Shown in pieces: positions 46,320 to 54,723 of a stretch of DNA of 64,000 nucleotides. The position numbers and the translations under genes are program-made. The DNA lies in the NCBI RefSeq assembly GCF_042652785.1, contig NZ_JBHSHD010000002.1, positions 1 to 64,000 of the forward strand, given 5' to 3'. The stretch comes from Dokdonella_A ginsengisoli. GTDB taxonomy: Bacteria > Pseudomonadota > Gammaproteobacteria > Xanthomonadales > Rhodanobacteraceae. The first letter of the stretch is position 1. Each line of letters starts with the position of its first letter. The notes beneath the pieces were generated by a model. That model had not been told where the DNA came from and did not search any database. It was given only the letters and a program-made list of their open reading frames with translations.

Positions 46320-48674
46320 TCAGAACGGCATCGGCAGCGCCGGATCCAGCGCCTTCAGCTGCGCGCGGAACAGGTCCTGGATCCGCGCCAGCGCCGCCGA
46401 ATTGTCGGCGTCGAAGCGCAGCACCAGCACCGGCGTGGTGTTCGACGCGCGCACCAGACCCCAGCCGTCCGGCCAGTCGGCGCGCAGCCCGTCGATGGTG
46501 GTCAGGCGCGCGCCGTCGAACCTGGCCTGCTCGCGGAACGCCTCGATGAAGCGGTAGTGCTCGCCTTCGCGCATCGGGATCTTCAGTTCCGGCGTCGAGA
46601 CGCCCTTCGGCAGCGTGTCGAAGATCTGCTGCGGCGTGCGCCCTTCCGGGTCCGCGGCGAGGATCTCCATCAGCCGCGCGGCGGCGTAGATGCCGTCGTC
46701 GAAGCCGTACCAGCGCTCGCCGAAGAAGAAGTGGCCGCTCATCTCGCCGGCCATCGCCGCGTCGGTCTCGCGCATCTTCGACTTGATCAGCGAATGCCCG
46801 GTGCGCCACATCAGCGGGCTGCCGCCGTGCTGCAGGATCACCGGCTGCAGATGGCCGGTGCACTTGACGTCGTAGATGATCGTCGCGCCGGGGTTGCGGG
46901 TCAGGATGTCGATCGCGAACAGCATCAGCAGGCGGTCCGGGAAGATCACCTCGCCGCTGGGCGTGACCACACCGAGGCGGTCGCCATCGCCGTCGAAGGC
47001 CAGACCGAGATCGGCCTTCTCGTGCTTCACGACGGTGATCAGGTCCTCGAGGTTGTGCAGGTCGGACGGATCGGGATGGTGGTTGGGGAAGGTGCCGTCG
47101 ACGTCGCAGTACAGCGAAATGACCTCGCAGCCGATGCTCTCCAGCACCGCCGGCGCGAACGCGCCGGGAATGCCGTTGCCGCAGTCGACCACGACCTTCA
47201 GGCGACGCTCGGTCTGCACGTCGTCGCCGATGCGGCGGATGTAGTCCGCGCCGACGTCGATCGCCTGCAGGCCGCCGTGCCCATCGACGAGGCGGTTCTC
47301 GACGATGCGTGCGTGCAGATCCCTGATCGCGCCCTCGGACAGCGTTTCGCCGCCGAGCACGATCTTGAAGCCGTTGTAGTCCGGCGGATTGTGGCTGCCG
47401 GTCACCGAGATGCCCGAGCCGGTGTGCAGGTGATAGTTGGCGAAGTACGTCACCGGCGTCGGTGCGGCGCCGATGTCGATCACGTCCATGCCGGTCGAGC
47501 GCAGGCCGTCGATCAGGGCGCGCACCAGTTCGGGTCCGGACAGGCGTCCGTCGCGGCCGACCACGATTTCCTTCAGCCCGCGCTCGCGCGCCTCGCTGCC
47601 GACCGCGCGGCCGATCAGGCGCGCCACGTCGTAGGTGAGACCCTGGCCGACCACGCCGCGGATGTCGTAGGCGCGGAACATGCTCGCGTCGACGTGGACC
47701 GGCTCGTTCGACGCCGGTGCGGCCGGTTTCGCCGCCGCGGACTTCGCCGCGGGCTCGGGTTGCTGCTGGATCGCTTCGACCAACGTGATCTCCTGGATTT
47801 TGGCTTGGGATGGACGTTGCAGCATGGCCACGGCGCGCTGAACGCCGACCTGCCGCAGCCACAACGCGAAGCCGCCGCCGAGCAGGCTGAGCAGGGTCAG
47901 CACCGACAGCAACGCCACGCTTCGCGGCACGACGATGAAATAGGCCGGCTCCGCCTTGCCCACGCGCAGGCTCGAGCCCGGCACCGGCACGCCGAGGTCT
48001 TCGCTCGGCACGGCGCGGCCGGCGCCGACGCTGGCGATCTGCAGATCGCCGCGCCCGTCGCCCTGCCGCAACTGCAGCTGCGCGCCGTCGATCGAGGCGG
48101 CGTTGAACGTGTCGAGGATCGGCGCGAACGGCAGCTCGACCACCGCGTACGCGCGCAACCGCCCGCCCGCCGCGGCCGGCTGCGCCATCATCAGGCGCTG
48201 CACCTTGTCCGCATCGGTGCGCATTTCCGCCGGCGGATGCTCCGGATGCATGCGCGCCTGCATCAGCGCGGCCGCCTTGGCGTAGCCGAGCGTCTTGAGG
48301 TCGCCGGCGAGCACTTCGTCGAGGTTCGGGCTGAAGAACTGCGCGTCACTCGCCTCCGGCAGCGCTTCCTTGAGAGCAGCTGCGGCCGCCGCATGGTCGA
48401 GCGCGCCGTCGCCGGCCAGCACCTGCTGCACGGACGGCGAGGCGAGCGCCGCGCGTACGCGCTCGGTGGTCTGGCGGATCTGCTTGGCCAGCGCGTCGAC
48501 GGTCGTCGCGCGTACGCGGTCGGCCTGCTCGGCGCCGCTGTCCGCGCGCCAGACCAGCCACGTCTGCCAGGCCAGGAACAGGCCTGCCGCCAGCAGCACG
48601 GTCGCCAGCGCCAGCGACAGCAGCGAACGCCAGTCCACGCTCAATCCCGGTCGTGCCGCGTTCGCTTCATCCAT
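46320..48674 (-). CDS. algC: Phosphomannomutase/phosphoglucomutase with membrane-anchored N-terminal extension
   Basis: A 784-residue protein. The C-terminal ~455 residues are AlgC-type: the phosphoserine loop ISVTGSHNPPDYNG, the metal loop AFDGDGDRLGV, and the sugar-binding GEMSGHFFF. It interconverts mannose-6-/1-phosphate and glucose-6-/1-phosphate for GDP-mannose and LPS or exopolysaccharide. The N-terminal ~330 residues add two membrane segments (LLSLALATVLLAAGLFLAW and SVALLSVLTLLSLLGGGFAL) flanking a periplasmic coiled domain. Such extended AlgC proteins occur in pseudomonads and xanthomonads; the role of the extension is unknown. Confidence 0.92.
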   Translation of the reverse strand: MDEANAARPGLSVDWRSLLSLALATVLLAAGLFLAWQTWLVWRADSGAEQADRVRATTVDALAKQIRQTTERVRAALASPSVQQVLAGDGALDHAAAAAALKEALPEASDAQFFSPNLDEVLAGDLKTLGYAKAAALMQARMHPEHPPAEMRTDADKVQRLMMAQPAAAGGRLRAYAVVELPFAPILDTFNAASIDGAQLQLRQGDGRGDLQIASVGAGRAVPSEDLGVPVPGSSLRVGKAEPAYFIVVPRSVALLSVLTLLSLLGGGFALWLRQVGVQRAVAMLQRPSQAKIQEITLVEAIQQQPEPAAKSAAAKPAAPASNEPVHVDASMFRAYDIRGVVGQGLTYDVARLIGRAVGSEARERGLKEIVVGRDGRLSGPELVRALIDGLRSTGMDVIDIGAAPTPVTYFANYHLHTGSGISVTGSHNPPDYNGFKIVLGGETLSEGAIRDLHARIVENRLVDGHGGLQAIDVGADYIRRIGDDVQTERRLKVVVDCGNGIPGAFAPAVLESIGCEVISLYCDVDGTFPNHHPDPSDLHNLEDLITVVKHEKADLGLAFDGDGDRLGVVTPSGEVIFPDRLLMLFAIDILTRNPGATIIYDVKCTGHLQPVILQHGGSPLMWRTGHSLIKSKMRETDAAMAGEMSGHFFFGERWYGFDDGIYAAARLMEILAADPEGRTPQQIFDTLPKGVSTPELKIPMREGEHYRFIEAFREQARFDGARLTTIDGLRADWPDGWGLVRASNTTPVLVLRFDADNSAALARIQDLFRAQLKALDPALPMPF

Positions 48675-48753
48675 CGACCGCCCCCTTTTTGGTTCGCGAA
48701 ACCGGACTTGCCCTCCGCCGGCCGGGCAGCGGCGGCGTTTCCCGCGCGTGCCT

Positions 48754-49206
48754 TCAGTGCCTGCCGGAGCTGCCGAAACCGCCGGCGCCGCGCTCGCTCG
48801 GCGCGAACTCGTCGACGATCTCGAAAGCGGCGCGCACCACCGGCAGGATCACCAGCTGCGCGATGCGTTCCCCCGGCGCGATCGTAAACGCGGCGTCGGA
48901 ACGGTTCCAGCACGAAATCATCAACGGCCCCTGGTAGTCCGCGTCGATCAGGCCGACGAGGTTGCCGAGCACGATGCCGTGCTTGTGGCCGAGGCCGGAG
49001 CGCGGCAGCACCACCGCGCAGAAATCCGCATCGCCGATGTGGATCGCGATGCCGCTGGGGATCAGCGCGCTGGCGCCGGCGTCCAGCTGCAGCGGCGCGT
49101 CGAGCATCGCGCGCAGGTCGACGCCGGCCGATGCCGGCGTGGCGCGCTCGGGCAGCGGGAATTCGCGGCCGATACGCGGGTCGAGGATCTTCAGCTCGAC
49201 CTTCAT
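48754..49206 (-). CDS. dut: Deoxyuridine triphosphatase
   Basis: Hydrolyses dUTP to dUMP. The 150-residue trimeric dUTPase has the five motifs: ASAGVDLRA (I), PRSGLGHKHGIVLGN (II), GLIDADYQGPL (III), ERIAQLVILP (IV) and the C-terminal RGAGGFGSSG (V). Its ATG overlaps the coaBC stop as ATGA. Confidence 0.96.
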   Translation of the reverse strand: MKVELKILDPRIGREFPLPERATPASAGVDLRAMLDAPLQLDAGASALIPSGIAIHIGDADFCAVVLPRSGLGHKHGIVLGNLVGLIDADYQGPLMISCWNRSDAAFTIAPGERIAQLVILPVVRAAFEIVDEFAPSERGAGGFGSSGRH

Positions 49207-50420
49207 CGCGCCGCGTCCTTGGCGCCGCGGCGTTCGGCGATGCGCGCGACCAGCGCGCGCGCCAACTCGCGCTTGTCGGCCTGTGCGAGCTCCTCGCGCC
49301 CGTCCGGCCAGAGCAGCAGCAAGGCGTTGTCGTCGCGCTCGAAGCCGCAGTCGGCGCCGACGCGGTTCGCCGCGATCATGTCCAGCCGCTTGCGCTCGAG
49401 CTTGGCGCGCGCGTACGCCTCGACGTTCTCGGTCTCGGCGGCGAAGCCGACCACGAACGGCCGCTGCGGCAGCGCGGCGACTTCGGCGAGGATGTCGGGA
49501 TTCTGCACCAGGGCGAGTTCGAGCCCGCCGTCGCCGGATTTCTTCAGCTTCTGCGGCGCCACCGCCGACGGGCGGAAGTCGCCGACCGCCGCGGCGGAGA
49601 CGAACACGTCGTGCCGCGGCGCCTGCGCCAGCACCGCGTCGCGCATCTCGCGCGCGCTGCGCACGTCGATGCGCTCCACGCCGGCCGGCGTGGCCAGCGC
49701 GACGGGGCCGGCGACCAGGGTCACCTGCGCGCCTTCGCGCGCGGCCGCCTCGGCGACGGCGAAGCCCATGCGGCCGGAGCTGCGGTTGCCGATGAAGCGC
49801 ACCGGGTCGATGTCCTCGAAGGTCGGTCCGGCGCTGACCAGGAACTTCAGCCCGGCCAGCGTGCGCGGCGCGCGCGAAGCGGCCAGCCGCGCGACGAGCT
49901 CCGGCGGCTCGAGCAGCCGGCCGGGTCCGGATTCGGGTTCGGCCATCGGCCCTTCCGCCGGACCGAGGATCGCCACGCCGCGCTCGCGCAGGACGGCGAC
50001 GTTGGCCTGGGTGGCGGCGTGCGCCCACATGTGCAGGTTCATCGCCGGCGCGATCGACAGCGGCGCCGTGGTCGCCAGGCACAGCGTGGTCAGCAGGTCG
50101 TCGGCGGCGCCGTGGGCCAGGCGCGCGATTACGTCCGCCGAGGCCGGCGCGATCAGCACCTCGTCGGCCCAGCGCGCCAGCTCGATGTGGCCCATCGCCG
50201 CCTCGGCGGAGTCGTCCCACAGGCTGCTGCGGACCGGGTTGCCGGACAGGGCCTGGAACGTCAGCGCGGTGACGAAGCGCGCCGCGTTCTCGGTCAGCAC
50301 CACGCGCACCTCGGCGCCGGCGTCGCGCAGCCGGCGCACGGTCTCGGCGCCCTTGTACGCGGCGATGCCGCCGGAGACGCCGAGCAGCACGCGTACGCCG
50401 GCGAGGGAGGGACGATTCAT
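49203..50420 (-). CDS. coaBC: Bifunctional phosphopantothenoylcysteine decarboxylase/synthase
   Basis: Two steps of coenzyme A synthesis. 405 residues: the N-terminal CoaC flavoprotein half (LLGVSGGIAAYKGAETVR, catalytic His75-equivalent in HIELARWADEVLIAPASADV, NLHMW) and the C-terminal CoaB half (VSAGPTFEDIDPVRFIGNRSSGRMG, AAAVGDFRP, LVQNPDIL). An oddity: where E. coli has the CoaC clamp with Cys158 (QACGDIGPGRM), this protein reads GPMAEPESGPGRL, with no Cys nearby. The coaBC-dut pairing is common. Confidence 0.92.
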   Translation of the reverse strand: MNRPSLAGVRVLLGVSGGIAAYKGAETVRRLRDAGAEVRVVLTENAARFVTALTFQALSGNPVRSSLWDDSAEAAMGHIELARWADEVLIAPASADVIARLAHGAADDLLTTLCLATTAPLSIAPAMNLHMWAHAATQANVAVLRERGVAILGPAEGPMAEPESGPGRLLEPPELVARLAASRAPRTLAGLKFLVSAGPTFEDIDPVRFIGNRSSGRMGFAVAEAAAREGAQVTLVAGPVALATPAGVERIDVRSAREMRDAVLAQAPRHDVFVSAAAVGDFRPSAVAPQKLKKSGDGGLELALVQNPDILAEVAALPQRPFVVGFAAETENVEAYARAKLERKRLDMIAANRVGADCGFERDDNALLLLWPDGREELAQADKRELARALVARIAERRGAKDAAR

Positions 50421-50614
50421 GTAGGAAACCGCGGACAGGACACGAAGCGGCTAGCTTACTGAAATTCGCGCCGATCGCCGCTGCGGTGCCGCCGGGCCGT
50501 GGCTATCCTGCCTCGCAACGCGGTCATTTCGACATGCCTTCCGGTTCGCTGCGCCCGCCCGCGAGGCGCACGGCACCGAGGCGAAGTCCGCGCCCTTCCA
50601 CTGCCGGCTTTCCC

Positions 50615-51274
50615 ATGACCATTCGTGATTGGCCATCCGCCGAACGCCCACGCGAAAAACTGCTCGCCCGCGGCGCCACGGCGCTGTCGGACGCCGAACT
50701 GCTCGCCGTCTTCCTCGGCTCCGGAAGCCACGGGCGCAACGCCATCGAGCTCGGCCGCGACCTGCTCTGCGACGCCGGCGGGCTGCGGCCGCTGCTGGAC
50801 ATGCATCCCAAGCCGGACATCGGCACCGTCGCCTGGTGCCGGCTGCAGGGTGCGCTCGAAGTCGGCCGGCGCTACCTCGACGCCGACCTGCGCGAACGCG
50901 AGACCCTGCACGACCCGATCGCCAGCGCGCGCTACCTGAAGTCGCGCCTGGCCGGCTACCCGTACGAGGTGTTCGGCTGCCTGTTCCTCGACGCGCGCCA
51001 TCGCGTGATCACGTTCGAGGAGCTGTTCCGCGGCTCGATCGTCGGCACCCACGTACATCCGCGCGAGGTCGTCCGACGCTGCATTGCGCACAACGCGGCG
51101 GCTGCGATCCTCGCCCACAACCATCCGTCCGGCGTGGCCGAGCCGAGTGCCGAAGATATCGCCATCACGACCCGTCTGCGCGAAGCGCTCGATCTCATCG
51201 ACGTACGCCTGCTCGACCACTTCGTGATCGGCGACGGCGTGCCGACTTCGCTGGCGCAGCGCGGATGGCTGTAG
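50615..51274 (+). CDS. radC: RadC-family JAB domain protein
   Basis: A 219-residue protein of the RadC/DUF2466 type. The helix-hairpin-helix-like N-terminus (REKLLARGATALSDAELLAV, FLGSGSHGRNAIELGRDLL) precedes a JAMM metal site with HNHPSGVAEPSAEDI preceded by THVHPREV. Genuine DNA-repair function is not established for RadC despite its name. ATG 50615 is preferred over the earlier frame opening at 50486. It converges on the DUF1501 gene with a 6-bp gap and is divergent from coaBC. Confidence 0.93.
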   Translation: MTIRDWPSAERPREKLLARGATALSDAELLAVFLGSGSHGRNAIELGRDLLCDAGGLRPLLDMHPKPDIGTVAWCRLQGALEVGRRYLDADLRERETLHDPIASARYLKSRLAGYPYEVFGCLFLDARHRVITFEELFRGSIVGTHVHPREVVRRCIAHNAAAAILAHNHPSGVAEPSAEDIAITTRLREALDLIDVRLLDHFVIGDGVPTSLAQRGWL

Positions 51275-51280
51275 CGTGCC

Positions 51281-52705
51281 TCACGCCATGAAGCCGAGGT
51301 CGCGGCGGTCGAACGCGCGCAGGTTCGGGAACACGAGGTCGAGCGCGTCGTCGGGCACGCCGAACCAGCGTCCGAGCGTCGCACCGTACTGGTCGACCGC
51401 CACGCGCGGGATCAGGTTGCCGTCGCCGGCGATGTCCTGGCTGTCCGGCGACAGGTCCGGCACCGCGCCGAACACGCGCCGCCCGCGCACCGCGCCGCCG
51501 AGCACGAACAGGTGGTTGCCCCAGCCGTGGTCGGAGCCGTCGCCGTTGCTGGTCAGCGAGCGGCCGAACTCGGTCGCGGCGAACGTCGTCACGTCGGACT
51601 CGACGCCGAGCTCGACGCTGGCGGCGTGAAACGCCTTCACCGCGCGCGACAGGCCCGCCAGCAGCTGCGGCTGGTCGGCCATCTGCGCGTCGTGCGTGTC
51701 GAATCCGCCGAGCGAACAGAAGAAGATCTGCCGGCGCAGGCCGAGCGCCTGGCGCACCGAGATCAGCTCCGCCGCGCGCCGCAGCTGGCTGCCGAGCGCG
51801 AACGCGAAGCGATCGGCCGCCGGCGCACCGACGGCCGGCGGCTCGGGAAAGGCGGTCGTCAGCGGCGGCGCACCGGCGAGCGCGTCGGCCAGCACGCGGT
51901 AGTCCTCGACCGCACCGAGCAGGCGGCGGCGATAGCTTTCCACCAGCAGGTTCGGATGCGACTGCGCGAGCTGCGCCTCGACCTCGCCGACCGCGCTCGG
52001 ATCGAGGTCGGCCTCGATCGAGCCGATCGCGCCGACGTCGACCGACAGCGCATCCGTCCGGCGGCCGGCCTGGAACGGATTGCTGCCGGCCAGCGACAGG
52101 TTCATCGCCAGCGCCGCGGCAGGATTGGCGACGTCGTGCAGCAGGTCGGCGATGCGCCCGCCCCAGCCGCTCGCCGGCGTCGTGTCGACCGCCGAACGCG
52201 CCTCCAGCGACTGCCAGAACGCCTGCTGGTCGTTGTGCGAGAACAGCTGCGGCGGCAGGCGCGCGGTGCGCTCGTCGTACTGCCGGCGCGACACCGGTTC
52301 GAGCAGCGCGCCGACGTTGGCCAGCAGCGCGAGCCTGCCGCCCTCGAACAGTCCCTGCAGCTCGGCCAGCGCCGGATGCAGGCCGAGCGCGAAGCCCGGC
52401 CCCTCGAGCGGCGCGATCGGCAGCAGTGCCTCGCGCGGCAAGGTCATGCCGCGCCGGCGCGCAGCGTACGCGGCGTACTCGGTCTGCGAGCGCGGCACGA
52501 GCAGGTTGTGGCCATCGTTGCCGCCGAGCAGGAACACGCACACCAGCGCCTTGAAGTCGCTGCCCGCCGGCGCCGACTGCGCCCAGGCCGCATTGAGCAG
52601 GGAAAGGCTGGCGGGCGCTGCGAAGAACGCCGAGCCGCCGGCCAGCGCGGCCAGGCTGCGGCGCAGGAAGCCGCGACGCGAATGCGGGCAGGATCGTGAA
52701 TTCAT
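51281..52705 (-). CDS. Tat-exported DUF1501 family protein
   Basis: A 474-residue protein. The N-terminus SRRGFLRRSLAALAGGSAFF is a textbook twin-arginine signal, so it is exported folded. The DUF1501 body (ALVCVFLLGGNDGHNLLVPR, LGLHPALAELQGLFEGGRLA, SHNDQQAFWQSL, TTFAATEFGRS, SDHGWGNHLFVLGGAV) has an alkaline-phosphatase/sulfatase-like fold in related proteins. DUF1501 and DUF1800 genes are a recurrent pair across bacteria; the joint function is not known. It follows the DUF1800 gene by 9 bp. Confidence 0.87.
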   Translation of the reverse strand: MNSRSCPHSRRGFLRRSLAALAGGSAFFAAPASLSLLNAAWAQSAPAGSDFKALVCVFLLGGNDGHNLLVPRSQTEYAAYAARRRGMTLPREALLPIAPLEGPGFALGLHPALAELQGLFEGGRLALLANVGALLEPVSRRQYDERTARLPPQLFSHNDQQAFWQSLEARSAVDTTPASGWGGRIADLLHDVANPAAALAMNLSLAGSNPFQAGRRTDALSVDVGAIGSIEADLDPSAVGEVEAQLAQSHPNLLVESYRRRLLGAVEDYRVLADALAGAPPLTTAFPEPPAVGAPAADRFAFALGSQLRRAAELISVRQALGLRRQIFFCSLGGFDTHDAQMADQPQLLAGLSRAVKAFHAASVELGVESDVTTFAATEFGRSLTSNGDGSDHGWGNHLFVLGGAVRGRRVFGAVPDLSPDSQDIAGDGNLIPRVAVDQYGATLGRWFGVPDDALDLVFPNLRAFDRRDLGFMA

Positions 52706-52714
52706 GGCAAGCCC

Positions 52715-54430
52715 TCAGCGCTGCACGGCGTATTCGGCCGACGTGGTGATCAGGTAGAGCACGTTCTGCACGCGCCGCCGCGTGTCCGCCGCCGGGATCG
52801 ACAGCAGGCGCGCATGGATGCGCTGGCGCAGCGAGGCGGACATCTGGCCGCCGAGCAGCAGGTCGTCGCAGCGGTCGAGCAGCGCGTCGAGCGCGCCGGG
52901 CGGCGCCTCCACTCCGCCCGCGGCCGGGCGGATCGCCGCTTCCCAGCGGTCGAGCCGGATCACCCGCACGCGCGGATCGAGTTCGTCCATCGGTCCGCCG
53001 AGCCAGCCCCAGTAGATGCGGCCCGACAGGTCGTTGGTCATGTGGATGGCGAAGTTCGCGCTGATCGCCTGCATTTCCGGCGCGACCATGCCGGCCGTCA
53101 GCGGCGGTCCGGGCGCGTGGTCGGGAGCGAAGAAGTTGAACACCGACGGCGACAGCAGCGCGGCCTGGTTGTAGCGCTCCTGGATGTTGAGGTCGTCGTA
53201 CATCAGCTCGTCGTTCTTCCAGGTCACCTCGAACGCGCGCCACAGCTGGGTCAGGCGCAGCAGCGGCTCGCGCACCTTGCCGAACGTCGCCGGCGCCGTG
53301 CGATGCCCCTCGCGCGCCTCCGCATCGAGCAGGATCGCCCGCACCGTCGCGGCGAGATCGCCGCGCACGCCGGCGCCGTTGTCCTCGAACGCGGCGGCCA
53401 CGCGCGCGACGTAGGCCGGCGACGGATTGCTGGTGACCAGGCGCTGGATCAGCTGCCGGCCGACGAACGGCGCCACGTTCGGGTGCTCGAACAGCACGTC
53501 CAGCGCCGCCTCCAGCTCGGGCCGCGCGTCGCGGCCGGCGGGCAGCACCGCGCCGTCGAGCAGACGCTTCTCGCCGCGGTCGTGATAGGCCTCGAACGGC
53601 ACCATCTCGTGCTCGGTGCTGCAGGTGAAGTTCTCCTGCTCGAACGGATCGTCCGGGCATTGCTGGCCCGGCCCGCAGTGGCAGGCCCAGCCGGTGAACA
53701 CGCGCGCGAACCCGCGCACCACGTCGCCGTCGTAGGTCGGCACCGTGGCGCCGTCGGCCAGGACCGGCGTGCCGTCGCGGTTCAGCCTGACCAGGCCGAT
53801 CGAGAACAGCTGCATGACCTCGCGCGCGTAGTTCTCGTCGGCCTGGATGTTGGCCGCCGCATCCGGCTTGCGGTTGCGGTACATGCTGAGGTAGCGCCCC
53901 ATCGCCGGGCTCAGCGTGACGTCCTCGAGCAGCTGGCGGTAGTTGCCGAACGCGTTGCGCAGCAGGATGTCGTAGTAGGCGCCGAGCGCGAGGCCGTCGT
54001 TGCCGAGCGCATTGCCGCGTTCGGAGACGACCAGGATCTCGCTCAGCGCGAACGCGACGCGCTGGCGCAACTGGTCCCGGCCGCCGAGCGCGTTGACGAA
54101 CCAGGCTGCGCACAAGCGCGCGAACGGCAGCGGCTGCAACGGATCGGTGACGCCCTCGGCGCGGCGCATGTGCGGCAGCACGTAGCCCGGCGGCTGCTGC
54201 ATCTGACGGTCGAGCCAGGCACCGTAGCCGCTGCCCGCGAGCGCGGCGAGGTCGGCTTCGGAGGCGCCGAACGTGGCCTGCGCCAGGAAGCGGCTCGCCT
54301 CGGCGCGATCGGGCGGCGCGTCGGGAGGAATCTCGAAGCCGTTGGCGAAGATCGTGTCGTTCGCGGCCGCGGCCGGCGAGGAAAGACCCAGCGCGAGCGC
54401 GCCGGTGATTGCGAGCGTGCGAAGTCCCAT
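52715..54430 (-). CDS. Exported DUF1800 family protein
   Basis: A 571-residue protein with a signal peptide (MGLRTLAITGALALGLSSPAAA) and the DUF1800 pattern: RFLAQATFGASEADLAAL, RQRVAFALSEILVVS, ADENYAREVMQLFSIGLVRL, FARVFTGWA, VAPFVGRQLIQRLVTSNPSP and a C-terminal LYLITTSAEYAVQR. Immediately after the signal peptide it carries NDTIFANGFE, a motif also found at the C-terminus of two other exported proteins in the window. It is upstream partner of the DUF1501 gene (same strand, 9-bp gap). The molecular function of DUF1800 proteins is unknown. Confidence 0.87.
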   Translation of the reverse strand: MGLRTLAITGALALGLSSPAAAANDTIFANGFEIPPDAPPDRAEASRFLAQATFGASEADLAALAGSGYGAWLDRQMQQPPGYVLPHMRRAEGVTDPLQPLPFARLCAAWFVNALGGRDQLRQRVAFALSEILVVSERGNALGNDGLALGAYYDILLRNAFGNYRQLLEDVTLSPAMGRYLSMYRNRKPDAAANIQADENYAREVMQLFSIGLVRLNRDGTPVLADGATVPTYDGDVVRGFARVFTGWACHCGPGQQCPDDPFEQENFTCSTEHEMVPFEAYHDRGEKRLLDGAVLPAGRDARPELEAALDVLFEHPNVAPFVGRQLIQRLVTSNPSPAYVARVAAAFEDNGAGVRGDLAATVRAILLDAEAREGHRTAPATFGKVREPLLRLTQLWRAFEVTWKNDELMYDDLNIQERYNQAALLSPSVFNFFAPDHAPGPPLTAGMVAPEMQAISANFAIHMTNDLSGRIYWGWLGGPMDELDPRVRVIRLDRWEAAIRPAAGGVEAPPGALDALLDRCDDLLLGGQMSASLRQRIHARLLSIPAADTRRRVQNVLYLITTSAEYAVQR

Positions 54431-54670
54431 CGAGCGTTCCCCTGTTCCGTCGTCCAGGAGAACGGAACGGGGCGTCGATTCCTATCAGGGGACCGGCACT
54501 CGCCGCGAAGGCGTGGCGGCGGCGGTGTGCGATGGCGGCGGGAGATCGGTGCGTCCCTGCACCCGGGCGCCGTGCGCATCCCGCACGCCACCATCTCTCC
54601 ACCGTTCGCGTCGCCGCGCGGGGTGAACTCTAGGCACCGAATGCGACAGGTCGGTGACGGCGCCCGTACG

Positions 54671-54704
54671 AAAAAAAGAAGGGCGCGGCTTTCGCCGCGC
54701 CCTT
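54671..54704 (-). terminator. Intrinsic terminator of the beta-helix protein gene
   Basis: An 11-bp perfect stem (AAGGGCGCGGC, loop GAAA, GCCGCGCCCTT) followed on the minus strand by CTTTTTTT, 20 bp after the stop at 54724. A textbook rho-independent terminator. The remaining 54431-54670 holds no gene I can see, and should contain the promoter of the DUF1800-DUF1501 pair. Confidence 0.88.
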
Positions 54705-54723
54705 CCGCAATTGCTGCAGCAGA

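Noticed and set aside
46191..48887. An 898-codon plus-strand frame opposite algC
   Set aside because: No ribosome-binding site or domain, and the opposite frame is a well-conserved enzyme.
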